Shown: in pieces, positions 23,121 through 35,589 of the stretch | How positions within the stretch are numbered: position 1 is the first letter of the stretch | Layout: the number at the start of each line of letters is the position of its first letter | Origin: Bryoerythrophyllum caledonicum | Lineage: Eukaryota; Streptophyta; Bryopsida; Pottiales; Pottiaceae | DNA length: 64,000 nucleotides | NCBI GenBank assembly: GCA_963971425.1 | Contig: OZ020520.1 | Span: forward strand, 4,630,553 to 4,694,552 | Direction of reading: 5' to 3' | Translations under genes and position numbers: made by a program | Notes under the pieces: generated by a model | What the model saw: only the letters and a program-made list of their open reading frames with translations | Database searches by the model: none | Told to the model about the DNA's origin: nothing

Positions 23121-24150
23121 ATGTCCACCCAGGCAATATACCTCCCCCCTCACAATGAAGACATGCGGGCCCCTCAAGCAAGCAGCCATTGGTGCCACGT
23201 GGGGCCAAAATTCCAGTATTGTCTATACTTGATTATAAAATATTTACCAAGGTACTACATAACCCCTAAAAGCCCGTGACAATTTCACACCAAAACATTT
23301 CAAAATTGTTGAGTCTAGTGCAATGATTACGGAAGGAAACAAAACCTTATATTATTTCTTTTGACGGTAGGATCTCCATAAAAACTTACTAGGTAACATA
23401 CTCACAAAATTTCATACGGTTTGACCGCAAGGTTTGAAGGATTATATTGTTAGAAGTCAAGAAAATGGTTCATTCTCTTTCTTGCCTTGAATTATCAGCA
23501 GATTTTGACTTCACTTGCTATTAAATTGTTGTACTACAGAAGGTCTAAATCTTTTATCATTGTGTTGAGCGTGATGTTAGTTCCGTGCACAACAATTTTG
23601 CAATGTAGAGAAGGGGTGTAGCATATTCAAAACAATTGTGCAAGGAGTGGAGGTTCTGAAATTGTCAAAAAGTGAATTATATAATTTTTGAATTTATTGT
23701 GTTTTAGAATGATAATCTAAACGGTTAATTAGAATGTTTACACCACATATTGTTGTAGAAAAAATGAAAAGTGAAAAATATGAAGATCTCTATGTTAAAA
23801 AGATGAAGTTTTTTTCCCGGCTTGCGTGAAATGTAAAAAAAGGTGAAAAAAAACACTAAAGACAAGGAGATTGACATCATCAAAAACTTAACATTCTCTC
23901 CATGTATGGAAAATCTCAATGTCAATAGAGACATGTAACAAAATCTTGGAGGTGCCCGGAGTCCCCATTTCTAACTTTGTGTGGTACTAACATTCAAACC
24001 AGAATTCCCAAAAATTTGTGTACATTAGGTGAAGCAGGTTTTATGCAAAATCAATAGGCCTTGGACCCGGAAAATATACCTAGTCCTTGCATTGAAGATG
24101 AGTGGGCCCTTCAAGCAGGCACCCATTTGTGGGGCAATACCCCCCTATTT
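23120..24150 (-). mobile_element. TTAA-family element, decayed, inside a duplicated flank
   Basis: The element begins near 23256 (CCCCTAAAAGCCCGTGACAA, left flank CATAA) and is recognisable to about 24015. The sequences on either side, 23130-23230 and 24060-24150, resemble each other (CAATGAAGACATGCGGGCCC against CATTGAAGATGAGTGGGCCC), so a direct repeat of about 90 bp frames the copy. The left junction phrase CCAAGGTACTA-ATAACCCC also occurs at 15462-15480, so the two copies share a wider ancestral segment. Confidence 0.55.
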
Positions 24151-24938
24151 TTTGTCATAGCTCACTTAAAAAAATTAAAAATCTAAAAATATTATTAAGT
24201 GTCTAAAACTAACTAGGGTGGACTCCGTTGTAGTAATTAGGGGATTCTTCATTTCCAAGAAGATTGTGAAAGGTGCGGTGATTCAAGAAATAACCAAAAC
24301 TATTGTAATTTTTTACAAATTCATTTTCTTATCTTTTGCAAATCCAAACGGTGAAAACAAATGTTTTGATTGCTTTTTGTTGTATAAAAAATAAGAGTGG
24401 GAATAAAAGTCAAAATCTCCACTTTTTCTATGGAAACAAAGGAATTGTTTATAAGTGTTTTTGCATTGTGCCCAACATACATGACTCTTACTGGATTGCA
24501 CTTTTTACACTATGAAACGTTCTATTTTTTGAGAATTTCAAATAGTAATATGTTGTTGAGTTGCGTAATAATTCTCACATTTTGGTTCAACACTTTTGAA
24601 TTGCCTTCTTAAAAAAAAAACCGTGTTTGGCGTAAGTTCTGTTCTATAGCTCTCATAGGAAAAACAATGACTTTCCCACGTACCACATACCTACTCGCAT
24701 CTTCACACATAATTTGAAGACTTCAGATTAAAAATCCACTTTCTAAAATTGTGCCCTAGATTTACAGAAGCCAACTTCGGGACTTTGCCTTTTCATGGGT
24801 TAATATTTATAGCTTCTTTGACAATATCAAAACGTCTTTGAGGTTGATATTTTATATGGTGTATTGTATAAATTAGAAGGGATCCCATTTCATCATTTGT
24901 TCACGTCCTATATATATTTTTGAATAAAACATGTTTAA

Positions 24939-25873
24939 CCCCTAAAGGCCCAATAGTCCATGGCCTGGAGTCTTGAAGGTTTGGGCAAGTTCCTATGGTG
25001 TCAATTTGTAACATTCCTATTTGAAATTTTTACTGCAGATGGAAATTGCTAAAAGCTTTGTGTGAGTCCATTTTTTTCCTAAATCCGACATTCTATGAAA
25101 AAAATTATTGGGTTTTAAATATCAAACGGGGAGAGCGGGCACGTCGGGCACCTCCAAAACTTTTCCTAGGTCACTCTATTGAATGTGAAGTTTTCAATAC
25201 TGGCAAGTAATATTTTTTCCCTTCATGTTGTAAAAAAAAATGTCTTGTCTTTAGTGCAAAATAGCATACAAATCCAAGTCAAACATTTTCGCACATTGTC
25301 GGGCAAGGTACCTGAAAAACTTCTTCTTTTCCACATAGAGCTTAGAGATTTTTATTTTTATTTTATTTTATTTTTTGGCGACAATATATGGTATAAATCT
25401 TCTTATTGACCATTTGGATTATGAATCTAAAACATATTAATCTCACAAAAAATTCAATCGCAAATTGGCAATTTTTAACCTCCACTCCTTGCACAGTTGT
25501 TTTGAATATGCTACACCCCTCTTCTACCTCTAAAATTTGGTGTGTTGGGAACTAACATTGCGCTTAACACAATGGTAATGGATTTAAACCTTGTGTAGTG
25601 CAAACATTTGACATGAAGTGAAGTCAAAGTCTGTTGATCCACTGAACGCAGGGAAGAAAATGAACCATTTGTTTGACTTGAAACACGTAGATCTTTCAAT
25701 CCGTGCGGTCAAAGTTTATGAAATTTTCTTGAGCACGTTACTAAATAAATTGTATTTGGGATCCTACGGTCAAAACTAGTGATCAAGGTTTTAGTTTCCT
25801 TCTTTATTCATTGCACTAGAAACCAACTATTTTGAAGTGTTTTTGGTGTGAAATTGTCATGGTACCCTAGGGG
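24939..25873 (+). mobile_element. TTAA-family (piggyBac-like) non-autonomous element, full length
   Basis: A 935-bp element runs from CCCCTAAAGGCCC to GGTACCCTAGGGG with TTAA directly outside both ends (24935-24938, 25874-25877). Perfect CCCCTA inverted termini, TTAA duplication and size agree with the copies at 34645, 46015 and 60089. No transposase is encoded. Confidence 0.8.
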
Positions 25874-25881
25874 TTAAGTAG

Positions 25882-26310
25882 AAAATAGCATAATAATCTA
25901 TGTCAAACATTTTCACACATTGTCACACTTCGTTGAACAAGGTACCAAAAACACTTCTTCTTTTCCACATAAAACTATGATAACTTCATATTCTTACATT
26001 TTATGCTTTCTACCACAAGATGTGGTCAAAACCTTTATATTGACCATTCGGATTATCATTCTAAAATATATTTAGTTCACAAAACAATATTACGTGAATT
26101 TGCAATTTTATGAAATGCCACTCCATGCACATTCATTTTGAATACGCTACACCCCTTCTCTATCTCTAAAAATTGTTGTACAAGGAAAGAACATTATATT
26201 AACATGTTGGTAATGTTTACTGACCTTGTGTAGTGCAAAAAATTGACACCAAGTGAAGTCAAGGGCTGTTGATCCACTCAACGCAAGGACCAAGCTAGTT
26301 TGCGTACCTA
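25882..26310 (+). mobile_element. TTAA-family fragment
   Basis: It directly follows the full element and repeats its middle and right blocks (GTCAAACATTTTCACACATT, ACACTTCTTCTTTTCCACAT, GAAGTCAAGGGCTGTTGATC) in the same orientation, then stops near 26310. It looks like the remains of a tandem insertion or unequal exchange. Confidence 0.6.
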
Positions 26311-26389
26311 ATTTTGTGAGCCGCGAGCTGCGAGCCTAGGGTCATGAGCCTTGTGGGCAGAAATTGAGGTCTTCATTTGAAAATGGTAT

Positions 26390-27420
26390 GAAAAAGTAAA
26401 AGTTTTAAGGTTTGTTTAGAATGACATTGGTTAAATGCATTAAATTAATGGACCTATTACCATGGAGGAGGGTGGAGAAATTGTATGCATGAAAGATCCA
26501 TAAATGACAATATTGTAGATTTTCTTTCAAAACACAGGGACTTATGACCGTGGAGTCTAGGGTTTTACAATGAAGGGAAGATAGGATTTTTGAGGTTATA
26601 AAGCTTTGGAGCACGGTTTAGTATGTAGAAAAAGACAATGAGAGGGAAAGAGGGGACGAAGAAAGGGAGGAGTGAGGAGAGGAAGGTTTTAGAATTTGAA
26701 AAGTGGCTGTGGTTCTAGGAATCTGGAGACTTGAGGGGGTGTGAATAATGCAATTTAAGGAGATGGCAAGTAGAGTTTGGAAGGTTTTAGAGACGGAGCA
26801 TTGAGGATAATGAGAGTGGGACACCTGAAAATATTGGTTGAATTCAGGGTACTGTAGAATGAAAGATTTAGAGTTAGGAATAGTGGCCTAGAGGGCTTGG
26901 AAGAGTCCGACAACAAGAAGGAAGATTTTGAGATAGATGATCCAATTTGGTAGATGATGACCCAAGACACGGTAAATTTGGGAGATTTAAAAGGTGTATT
27001 GGCGGTAAAGCTAGTGCAAGGGAGAGCAAATGATTTAGAGAATGGAACTGTTGGTAGAGGAGAAATAGTGAGTGTTTAGAACCAAAGATAAGGGAGAAAA
27101 GAGGGGAGATATGAAGGATAGTTTAGGGACAATTGGCGACCCCAAATTATAGTTTTTGGAACTGGGAAAATTAGAAAGAGTCTCAGAGGGGGAGATTGGA
27201 AGAGTGAGAGATTAAACTCAACTTCTATACACTTGCATGGGAAGTGTAAATCTCCAATCTCAGTCTTCCTTTGTCCCGTCATTTTCACAAAGTGTAGACT
27301 CGCGATTGATAGACAAGAACTAGTACAAACGGTGGAAGTGGCCCTTTTAGTTTCACCGCCTTTTATATAGAAGTTGGAGCGACACAATACAAGGTCAAAG
27401 TACTATGAATGGCAGCTATG
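26390..27420. other. Purine-rich strand-asymmetric segment
   Basis: About 1 kb in which the plus strand is strongly enriched in A and G (for example GAAAGAGGGGACGAAGAAAG near 26645). Long minus-strand frames here are Ser/Pro/Leu-rich as a result and are not treated as genes. No homology recognised. Confidence 0.5.
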
Positions 27421-28570
27421 CACTATAGTGTTTAAGGATAAAAATCTGTAAATTTTGCGTAATGTCATTTCAGTAGAAACTAGATGTGTGAATGAACACA
27501 TATACCTTGAGATCTAAATCACAGACAATTTTGAAGATGTAACAGAGGTAGTAATAGTAAGCTTATGCAGTCCTTTTGCCGAGTGACTTCATGGACATCT
27601 TTGTAAACGTTCGGCAATCGCAGTTTAGAAACTCGTTGATTATCAACAAACACCCAGAAACCTTGGATATGTTTCAAGACTTGAAAGTCACAATACAACC
27701 TAGGGTTGGAGGCGGTAGTATTGAAAACATGCGGATTTTTTCAATTACGGAAAGAGCAAATGCGCAACTGTTATGGTGTACAGTAAATGAAGCGGATGGA
27801 TTTATTGGGTGCTCTACAAGGTTGGAAGGGACAAGATAATTGTTGATGTTCACTTATACGCCTTCTCCGAATAACTTTAGAGGGATCAACATGTCACGCT
27901 CAGTGAGACGGAACTTATTTTCAAGGGCGAATATCTCCATCCTTGTCTAGTTTGTTCCCATTTCAACTGGCAAGAAGCCAAGAATATGTAGCTTAGATTG
28001 GACCCACCTTTGCCGTGCGCCCATAACACAACAATGAATGTTGTTGTTGCAAAAGAAGAATTGCATTCTTTCCATTCTCAATTTCTTGAAATTGTCCATA
28101 AGTTCCATGTTTGTTGAGGCAGATGTACTTCTCCCGTGCTGCACAATCCTTCCCGCATACTACTTCTTTATACCAACCTATAGAGCAAAGTATGCTTTGC
28201 TAGATGTCTTGGGAAGCATCCAATGTACCATTGCTTCTAATAACAGACAGTCTCTTGCACAACTTTGACGTGTTGAATCCAGAAATAAGTCGCAGGTGAC
28301 ATTGATGGAAGTACTTTAGTTGTTTCAGGAGAGTAAGTGGAGTGTGGTGGCCGCTCTTCATTGTAAGGTCAATAATCATTGGATCAATACGATAAGCCTT
28401 CATCTTTGGGTACACGAGGCCCTTATTTTGTCGGATGATGCTAGTCAAATTCTAATCCTAGAGGGGAACATGTTTTTCTCTTCAAAGATACAAAAAATTC
28501 TTCACCTTCTAGGTGAGGATTGCAGATTCAGAACTCGTCTGCATCGGGCATGTTGGCAAGTGCAGCATGA
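27420..28570. other. Spacer with short unrecognised frames
   Basis: A plus frame at 27576-27839 (87 codons, starting at ATG) and several others of similar length have no recognisable motif. Base composition is near that of the neighbouring repeats. No gene is called. Confidence 0.4.
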
Positions 28571-28694
28571 TTCTGAGAAGATTGAATGATGCAATAGGCA
28601 ATACAAAGAGTGAGCGGCAGGCCCATCCACGCAAACAGAGCGAGTAGGGACCCCCGAGCCTCCGGAACTCACCGAGAAACCGGCGGAGGACAAT

Positions 28695-29432
28695 ATGGAG
28701 TTACTTCGACACATAGCCTGCAGGACCAGCCGGCTCAACCAATTCGTTGCGGATAGCTCAAAGCTGATGTACGAGATCCTGGGCAAGCTCAAGGTAGGCA
28801 AGCTATCCGAGATCATGCACCAATTGAAGGATCTCCCGCATGTCGAGGCCCGGTTGATCGTGTTGGAGGAGCAGCAGTTACCTTTGATTCAATCTCGAGC
28901 AAAGCTGCAGCAGGACTTGGTGATGGCGGAAGCAACAGTGATGGAGGCACGAGCAGCCGGGAAGGAGGCGGAAGACAAGGCCATCACGTCGGCTCGAGCG
29001 CTCATGGAGGTTCAGGCGGCTCTGGGCTTTCCGGTGGACACTGTCAACTGGAGCCTCCTCTTCAACGAGCGCTTGGAGAAGGAGGGGAAGGTGAACCGTG
29101 GGCAGATCATCCGGTTCCTCATGGACCATGGGCGGAAGATGGAGAAGACGTGGGAGCAGATGCAGCTGCTGGCCAACAACGCGGCCAACATCGTGGTCCG
29201 GGAGGAACCGGTGGCGCTGAACTCCCCCACAGACCTCGACTCGTCCCCGGATGTAGTCAGACTGTCAAGCAGAGCGCGGGAAGCTTCCGGCAAGGATAAG
29301 GATAAGCGACCGGCAGAGGAGACCTTTGGCACACCCGATGCAGCTTCACCCGGGCGCTATGACAAGGTTCCTCTGACCAGCCCGAAGACGGCCAAGTCTT
29401 GGAAGAACTCGCTGCCGGTAGAGCTGCTCTAG
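28695..29432 (+). CDS. Hypothetical coiled-coil protein, possibly retroelement-derived
   Basis: An ATG-initiated frame of 245 codons in a locally GC-rich island (28.6-29.8 kb). Residues 1-110 are almost wholly helical and charged with heptad-like spacing (KLMYEILGKLKVGKLSEIM; VMEARAAGKEAEDKAITSA), predicting a coiled coil. Residues 115-165 form a mixed block (GFPVDTVNWSLLFNERLEK ... GQIIRFLMDHGRKMEKTWEQ), and the tail is Ser/Pro/Lys-rich and disordered. No zinc knuckle, RT or protease is present. The frame is open further upstream, and the same low-complexity Pro/Ser character continues to about 29740 in another frame. A gag-like protein of a decayed retroelement is one possibility; a lineage-specific host gene is another. 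I do not recognise the family. Confidence 0.4.
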   Translation: MELLRHIACRTSRLNQFVADSSKLMYEILGKLKVGKLSEIMHQLKDLPHVEARLIVLEEQQLPLIQSRAKLQQDLVMAEATVMEARAAGKEAEDKAITSARALMEVQAALGFPVDTVNWSLLFNERLEKEGKVNRGQIIRFLMDHGRKMEKTWEQMQLLANNAANIVVREEPVALNSPTDLDSSPDVVRLSSRAREASGKDKDKRPAEETFGTPDAASPGRYDKVPLTSPKTAKSWKNSLPVELL

Positions 29433-29809
29433 GGGATTCCTCCAGTTTTCCGGCTGCCTCCTTTCTCCCCCTCCTCCACCCTCCGGAAAACGACTTTCCC
29501 ATTATCCAAGGGTCTTCCAGAGGAGACCTCGAGTGTCAAGGATGTGGTGGAGACCACGGCTCGCACGGCAGAGAAGGCCATCCAGGTGGTATCCTCCCTT
29601 AACAACCCGGAGCCAGAAATCCCAGCTTCCGGAAGCAAGAGCCGAGCACCTAAACCAACTCCGGAGAAGACTAATTGGGCGATGGAAGCGGTAGGAGCAT
29701 CCCCTATGCGGCAAGAGCGGCCAGAACAAGACTCCATAGCTAGGGTTAGGGTTGAAGTTAGGAATTTTAGTTACTTAGGTTTTATAGCGATGAAACGGTG
29801 GGGCTCATG

Positions 29810-31725
29810 ATTGCACCCGGGTGCCAAACCTTAGGTTAACCAATTCCATAAATTTCTTTACCAGCGGAAAATCCAGATCTGAGATCCATAATTTTTGGAT
29901 CTGAGATCGGATTTCCGGATTTTTAGGGATAAGACCTTTTCACTATGATAGGAATTTTTGGATTTCTCGCGGATAAGGTAAATTCTACATTTGGGGATTT
30001 AGTTAGTACTTAATAGATGAGTTTTAGACAACTCATCATCATGTTTTTCTCTTGTGGAGATTGTTTTTCATCTATCACACTTTCTTGAAACTTGTGTTGA
30101 TTAAAGGTTTTTCTTGTGAGAAAACAGATCCATTGTGGTTGAAGTATGGTGATTTAGTTCTTGTGTGTTGAGTGTTAAAGTGTTTGCACTTAAAATAACC
30201 GGTTGGGACTTGTATTGGAAGATCGCCCGAAAGAGTTGGAGAAGGGGTTAAAGAGAACCTTGGCATTCTTCAGAGTCCGAAAGTAGCCAGGAAGAGAAGA
30301 GACGTATTGCAGAGGTGTGCCTGGTAGTCTTTAGGGCACGAAATATCCGTATAACCCGAATTTCGGTTGAGGCCGGAATCTCCCTACGATAGGAAAAAAC
30401 TTGATGTGTATGTCTAGAAGGAGGTTCACTTACAAGCTGTAAAACTCACTTAGTAAGAACCACTGTAGTACCAACCGGAATGTCGTTGTAGTCCGGATTG
30501 ACCTCTGCGTGACCGCATCCGGATGGCCATCCAGATGATGTGAGAGTGTGGGTCCAACATCAACAAACGTCCACCGGTTAGCGGGTTATGGAGAGTGGGT
30601 GTCTAGCCACTTTAAGTTACAAGGCAGTGGGTGTCTAGCCACTTTAAGTCACAAGACAGTGGAGAATCCGGCCACTTACACAAAATAGGATCAGTGGCCT
30701 TCCAGTCACTCGTTTAAACCGTTCGGAAGACTCTCTGAGGAGGAACAAAGATAAATCAAACCCCTTTTAGCTCTCCGAAAATTAGTTCCGGAAGCTATTG
30801 TAAAGATCTGTGGGATCCGAAAGGATTCGGATCTTGAGCAAAGGAATGAATAGAAAAGCTCACATGTAGAGTAGTGTTTGGTAGTTTAGTTTTGTCTATC
30901 TTTTTAAAAAAAACAATAGGTCTCTGTGGGAACGATAATGGAGTGGTTTACTTTGGTTGTACTTAATCACATTTGAGTGCTAATTGGAGGAATACTAACC
31001 CGACGACTTGCAACACATATGGAGGTTTTGTGGAATGTATTATGTGATGTTACATTGTTAATTCTTCTTTTTACGTGGTGATCTTAGCAATAGTTTAAAG
31101 CATGATGTGCTTGCTAAGCAATGAAATAAGTAGAAGGAAATGAGAGTTGAAATATTTATGGATTATGATATGGTTAAGAGATTCTTGTACCAAGACTATA
31201 CATAATGGGACAACAATATGAAATTGGAGAAAATTGTAATGGATGAATCAAACGACTATGGAATATATGCAAACAAAGTACTTCAAAGAAGAATAATTTG
31301 AAGATAAAAACAATTTTTTCCATTCATAGCCTGTATATTCTATTTGCACATAATAGAATATTTTCAATTGAAAAGCAACTCTAAACCATCCATAGTGTAA
31401 TGGATAGGCCAACAATGACTCAAAACTTAGAAATAGTGCATCTATGAACACACATCAACTTTGGGCCACCCTCTTTTCAATGGAAAGAAGTATGAGTGAA
31501 GCATACGATATACATCGATATGGTCTAGCTACACATTGATATCAGTAGGAAGCTCATAATCACTATCTCCTTGACCTTGGCTCCGCTAGATCGCAAGAAG
31601 TCATCTTCATCATCCGTGAGGTCTTCCTCTTTGATTCTCCGTTTTTTCAACATGGGCTGAATGGTTTTGAACCTCTTGCAAGTCTTGATGGCACAAACGG
31701 GATTTTTAGCCAACGCGTCATTACA
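29810..31725. other. Non-coding stretch, possible LTR-retroelement leader
   Basis: No coding sequence recognised. 30,920-31,010 carries CTCTGTGGGAACGATAATGG and GACGACTTGCAACAC, phrases that remind me of the sequence between LTR and gag in plant Ty3-type elements. No LTR pair, primer-binding site or polypurine tract could be identified, so no element is called. Confidence 0.3.
30594..30680 (+). repeat. Two and a half 32-bp tandem repeats
   Basis: Unit AGTGGGTGTCTAGCCACTTT plus twelve further bases, at 30594-30625 and 30626-30657, followed by a diverged partial unit starting AGTGGAGAATCCGGCCACTT. Each unit contains a short inverted pair, AGTGG/CCACT. Confidence 0.75.
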
Positions 31726-32148
31726 ATGCGGCGACCGTGCAAATGGCTGCATGAGAACTTGCCATTTTTTATCGATTATGGAGGATTTCTAGGTCCTATT
31801 GTACTAGGTACATTGACATCCAAAGTCTCTAATTTCATCTTTAGGGCAACGTTTGCCCTTGAAGATGACAAATTTTGGCGAGGAAGAATTCCGGAATGGT
31901 TTTTGAAGACCATGCAAAGAGTTACATTCCCATTCCTAGAAATATTTCCACATTGGGCTTCTGGTGTCCGTGGTCATATCTACTTTGAAAGGGACACCAA
32001 AGCATGGAAAGATTTGAAATTGGTTCTAGTGACCTTCGTGAGAGAGTTTCCAAATATAGACCGCGACGCACCACTATGCAAAGAAGGTTGTTCAGGATCG
32101 AAGGAAGTGTTTTTCTCCGTTAAGTGTAATGGGCTTCTAGTGCAGTGA
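31726..32148 (+). CDS. Unrecognised 140-codon open frame
   Basis: An intact frame with aromatic-rich, protein-like composition (WLHENLPFFIDYGGFLGPIV; PFLEIFPHWASGVRGHIYFE) lies at the 3' end of the hAT transposase remnant, in the opposite direction. No family recognised. It may be a relic of a captured gene or chance. Confidence 0.2.
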   Translation: MRRPCKWLHENLPFFIDYGGFLGPIVLGTLTSKVSNFIFRATFALEDDKFWRGRIPEWFLKTMQRVTFPFLEIFPHWASGVRGHIYFERDTKAWKDLKLVLVTFVREFPNIDRDAPLCKEGCSGSKEVFFSVKCNGLLVQ

Positions 32149-32273
32149 GGAATATCATCTTCTCTAGCCTTTCCCTTGAGAAGTGTGGTATCTTCCGCAA
32201 ATGGTGCGGTTGTTGTTTTCTTGAGATTTTTGGCAAGTCCGGGACTATGGATGTTGAGATCCACAACATCTTC

Positions 32274-34340
32274 CTATTGTTGCCCTTGAGTTTGATGCCC
32301 ATATAGGATTGTTTCATGTGAGGATGAGATACCTCCTTGTACTCCATTCTTCATATGATTGCCATCTGATGGACTGGCATCTTGTGTTTGTTCCGGAATT
32401 GCAGTTGGTCCACTCCCATTCATATTTTTACTATTGACCATGCAATCACTGTTTAAGTATCGTGCGATGGACAGCAAGCCATCATCTTTTTCTCCGATCA
32501 TATCACCATCGGAGAAATCGTACTCATTGCCCAAGGCACGGTAAAGACTTGTGGTACCGTTTGGGGGGCCACCGTCGATGTCATCGTCTAAGTATCCATT
32601 GCTATAGTTGGCACCTACATCGGTACTTGCATTGTCGGAGTCAGATTCCGAGTTATCTGATTCACGGACTTGGGGGTCCTCTAAATCCAAGTTCTCCGCG
32701 TACCTCCTCTTCTCATCCGTCAACTTTTCATTCGCAAGCAACCTTGAATTGGTATAAACAAACACCAAGTCATTTGCCCTTCTAGGTAGTAACCTATTTC
32801 GTCTCTTGTTATGCACAAAAGAATAGCTACTCCAATTGCGTGCACAAGAAGAAGATGACAATGTTTGCGCTAGTATTTTCTTGGCAATTGGCGCAAGGAA
32901 TTTTTTACAAGCACCTTCAAAAATCCCACCAAGCATATGGAGAACACTTCTGGAATTTGGGATCTAACATGTCATGAAATGGTACAGCCATGTATCGAAA
33001 AGCTAAGAACTCGTTAACCACGTCAGGATATTCCTTAAGTGTACAGAGATTTCTTAGCACTCGTTTACACGCAATGATGGCATCTGGATCATCGGCAAAT
33101 TCTTTGTCATGGAGCAAATAGGGATTTAGAAGTGCACCGGCAAAGTGTAAGTCGGTTGTGATCATCCATTTTTGGCCGTAGAAGCGATACTCAACAAAGT
33201 CCGCTATATAGCTATCAAGATTGAATGGTTCACGACGAAGTGCAAGAACATGCTTCTCAAGATTGCGGAAGATGACCAAAACCTTCCCATACATAGTTCC
33301 TTGGAATCAAATTCCCTCAAAGCATATACTGCAAGTGCTACCATCTCCTGAAGTTTGTACATCGTTCCCAAAAGTGTTCATCTAGAACATTTCTTTTGTC
33401 CCGGAATAAGGTTTGTGCATTGTCTTTACGTTCATTTTGGAGGTTTGTGGCATACGCCAACCAGTTAAGATCAACAACACTCTCCTCTAACGCTTCTTTG
33501 ACCTTCAATAAGTGATCCACCAATATGAAATTGGATGCAAATCCAGTTGGCCCCGGCAACAACAAGCTCAACTTTGATTCGTGTTTACGAAACACAACAA
33601 GCAACATTTGTCGATTCTTCACAAACCTCACCAACTGCCTAGACTTTACTAGAGCTTCAATTATCCATTTTATCTTCCCCCAGTCCTCCAACAGTAAGTC
33701 CATGGCATATGCAGCACATCCTTGACTATATATGTGTGGATATTCCTCTATGATTAACCGTCCAGCCTTGAGCATTCCATTCGCATTGTCAATATAGACT
33801 TGAACAATATTACGGGATCCAAGTTTATCAATGAACTTCATAAGAATAGATGCCGTGTACTCAGCAGTCTTTTTGTTCCCAATAGTATCCACTGATCCCA
33901 AAAAAATTCTCCTAGAGGAGAAACAAGCATTGCATTGCACAAAGGGCGACTAGTCATAGAGCTCCATCCGTCCAGGGCTAGAGTTCCTCCAAAATTTTGA
34001 ACACTCTTTTCTATTCTATTATTTAAATTAGCGTCCAAATCAGCATTTGCTTGTACCATCAACCTCGTTTGAATGTCATGGTAAGACGGAGGAATATACA
34101 ATTTTTTGAAAGCAACAGTCTTCATCAGAGCTTCTTTGAATGCAGCACTCCGTGCGACTGCGAACAAAACATTCGACTAGTAAAAAACCGAGCCCACACT
34201 TTATCTAACTTCGGTCGCTCCACTTCTTGAAATCCCTTAGAGAGCACAGATTGCCTCATCAATCGAGGAAGGGTGCCAACTATACTTCCATGTTCGATCG
34301 GTGTGAAAAAGGTCGGAGTCGATGCAACCTTTTTTGTTTC
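32274..34340 (-). pseudogene. hAT-superfamily transposase pseudogene (DUF659 / hAT dimerisation domains)
   Basis: Read on the minus strand, four overlapping frames form one damaged transposase. 34330-34150 gives the N-terminal part (LSKGFQEVERPKLDKVWARF), which breaks at a frameshift near 34180. 34167-33900 holds FKEALMKTVAFKKLYIPPSY and the catalytic-region LALDGWSSM. 33940-33338 contains VYIDNANGMLKAGRLIIEEY and CAAYAMDLLLEDWGKIKWI, typical of DUF659 transposases. 33294-32917 covers the helical insertion, and 32936-32274 carries the C-terminal dimerisation motif SSSSCARNWSSYSFVHNKRR followed by a long acidic tail. At least three frameshifts make it inactive. A BED zinc finger is not clear upstream. 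The TTAA-family element at 34645 sits just beyond the 5' end. Terminal inverted repeats and an 8-bp duplication were not found. Confidence 0.88.
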
Positions 34341-34644
34341 AAAGACTGGAACGGGAACTTGGGTGGATCCTACACATGAATCCTTACTAGTGGAGGTAGG
34401 TGGCTATGTTCTACGGAAGACACAATTTTCATGGTTGGGGTGATACGATGTTCAGAGAAAAGCTCTCCATTATGTCGAGGATAATGACCAACGCAATTTC
34501 TTAAAAGACTATGAATACGCGGTGTCAGTTTGATGCAGATGCCAATACCACTGTTGCACTTGCTAGAGACTTCCTTGTAACCGAGATGACTAAGTTGGCA
34601 TTCTGGCCTTTTTGCAGAAATGCGGGAACAGAGACTGTATTTAA

Positions 34645-35589
34645 CCCCTAAAAGACCAAGTGTCCAAAATTGGCTTTTTGAAAAATTGGTCAGGTTCCTA
34701 TGGTGTCAATTTCCAACATTATTCTTTGAAATCTTTACTATAGAAAGACATTACCAAGACCTTAGTGGGAAAATAATTTTTTCCTAAATTGGACATTTGA
34801 TGAAAAAGTTATAGGGTTTTGAATTTTAAATGGGGAGGGCGGGCACCTCGGGCACCTCCAAAAACTTTTGATAGGACACTCTATTGAAAGTGAGATTTTC
34901 AGTACTTGCAAGTAATATTATTTCCCTACATATTGTCAAAAAAAAGTTCTTGTCTTTGGTGAAAAATAGCATACCAACCCAAGTCAAACATTTTCACACA
35001 TTGTCACTCATTGTCGGGCAAGGTACCAAAAAAACTTCTTCTTTTCCACATAAAACCTAGGTATCTTTATATTTTTCACTTTTCATTTTTTCCACATCAA
35101 TATGTAATGTAAACCTTCATATTAACCATTCGGATTATCAATCAAAAACATATTAAGTTCAAAACAATAAAAAGTGTGAATTAACAAATTTTGAGCCTCC
35201 ACTCCTTGCACACTTGTTTTGAATATGCTACACCCGGTCTCTACCTCTAAAAATTGGTGTGTAAGGAGCTAACATCATGCTTAACAAGATGGTAATAGAT
35301 TTAGACCTTTTGTAGTGAAATTTTTGGACACCAACTGAAGTCAAAGTCTGCTGATCCACTAAACGCAGGGAAGAAAATGAACCATTTGCTTCACTTCAAA
35401 CACTATAAGCTCTTAATCCGTGCGGTCAAAGTTTATGAAATTTTGAACATGTATTACTTAATAAGCCTTTATTGAGATCCTACGGTCAGAACTAAAAATA
35501 AAATTTTTTGTTACCTTCTTTCTTCGTTGCACTAGAATCCATTTAGTTTGAAGTGTTTTTGGTGTAAAACTGTCTTGGTACCTTAGGGG
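34645..35589 (+). mobile_element. TTAA-family (piggyBac-like) element, full length
   Basis: 945 bp from CCCCTAAAAGACCAAGTGTC to GGTACCTTAGGGG, with TTAA at 34641-34644 and 35590-35593. It is co-linear with 46015-46956, including CAGGTTCCTATGGTGTCAAT and GGGCACCTCGGGCACCTCC. Non-coding. Confidence 0.85.

Noticed and set aside
26618-27387. Ser/Leu/Pro-rich minus-strand open frames
   Set aside because: They follow from the purine-rich plus strand and show no protein motif.
32274-34167. Several separate small genes
   Set aside because: The frames together form one co-linear hAT transposase broken by frameshifts.
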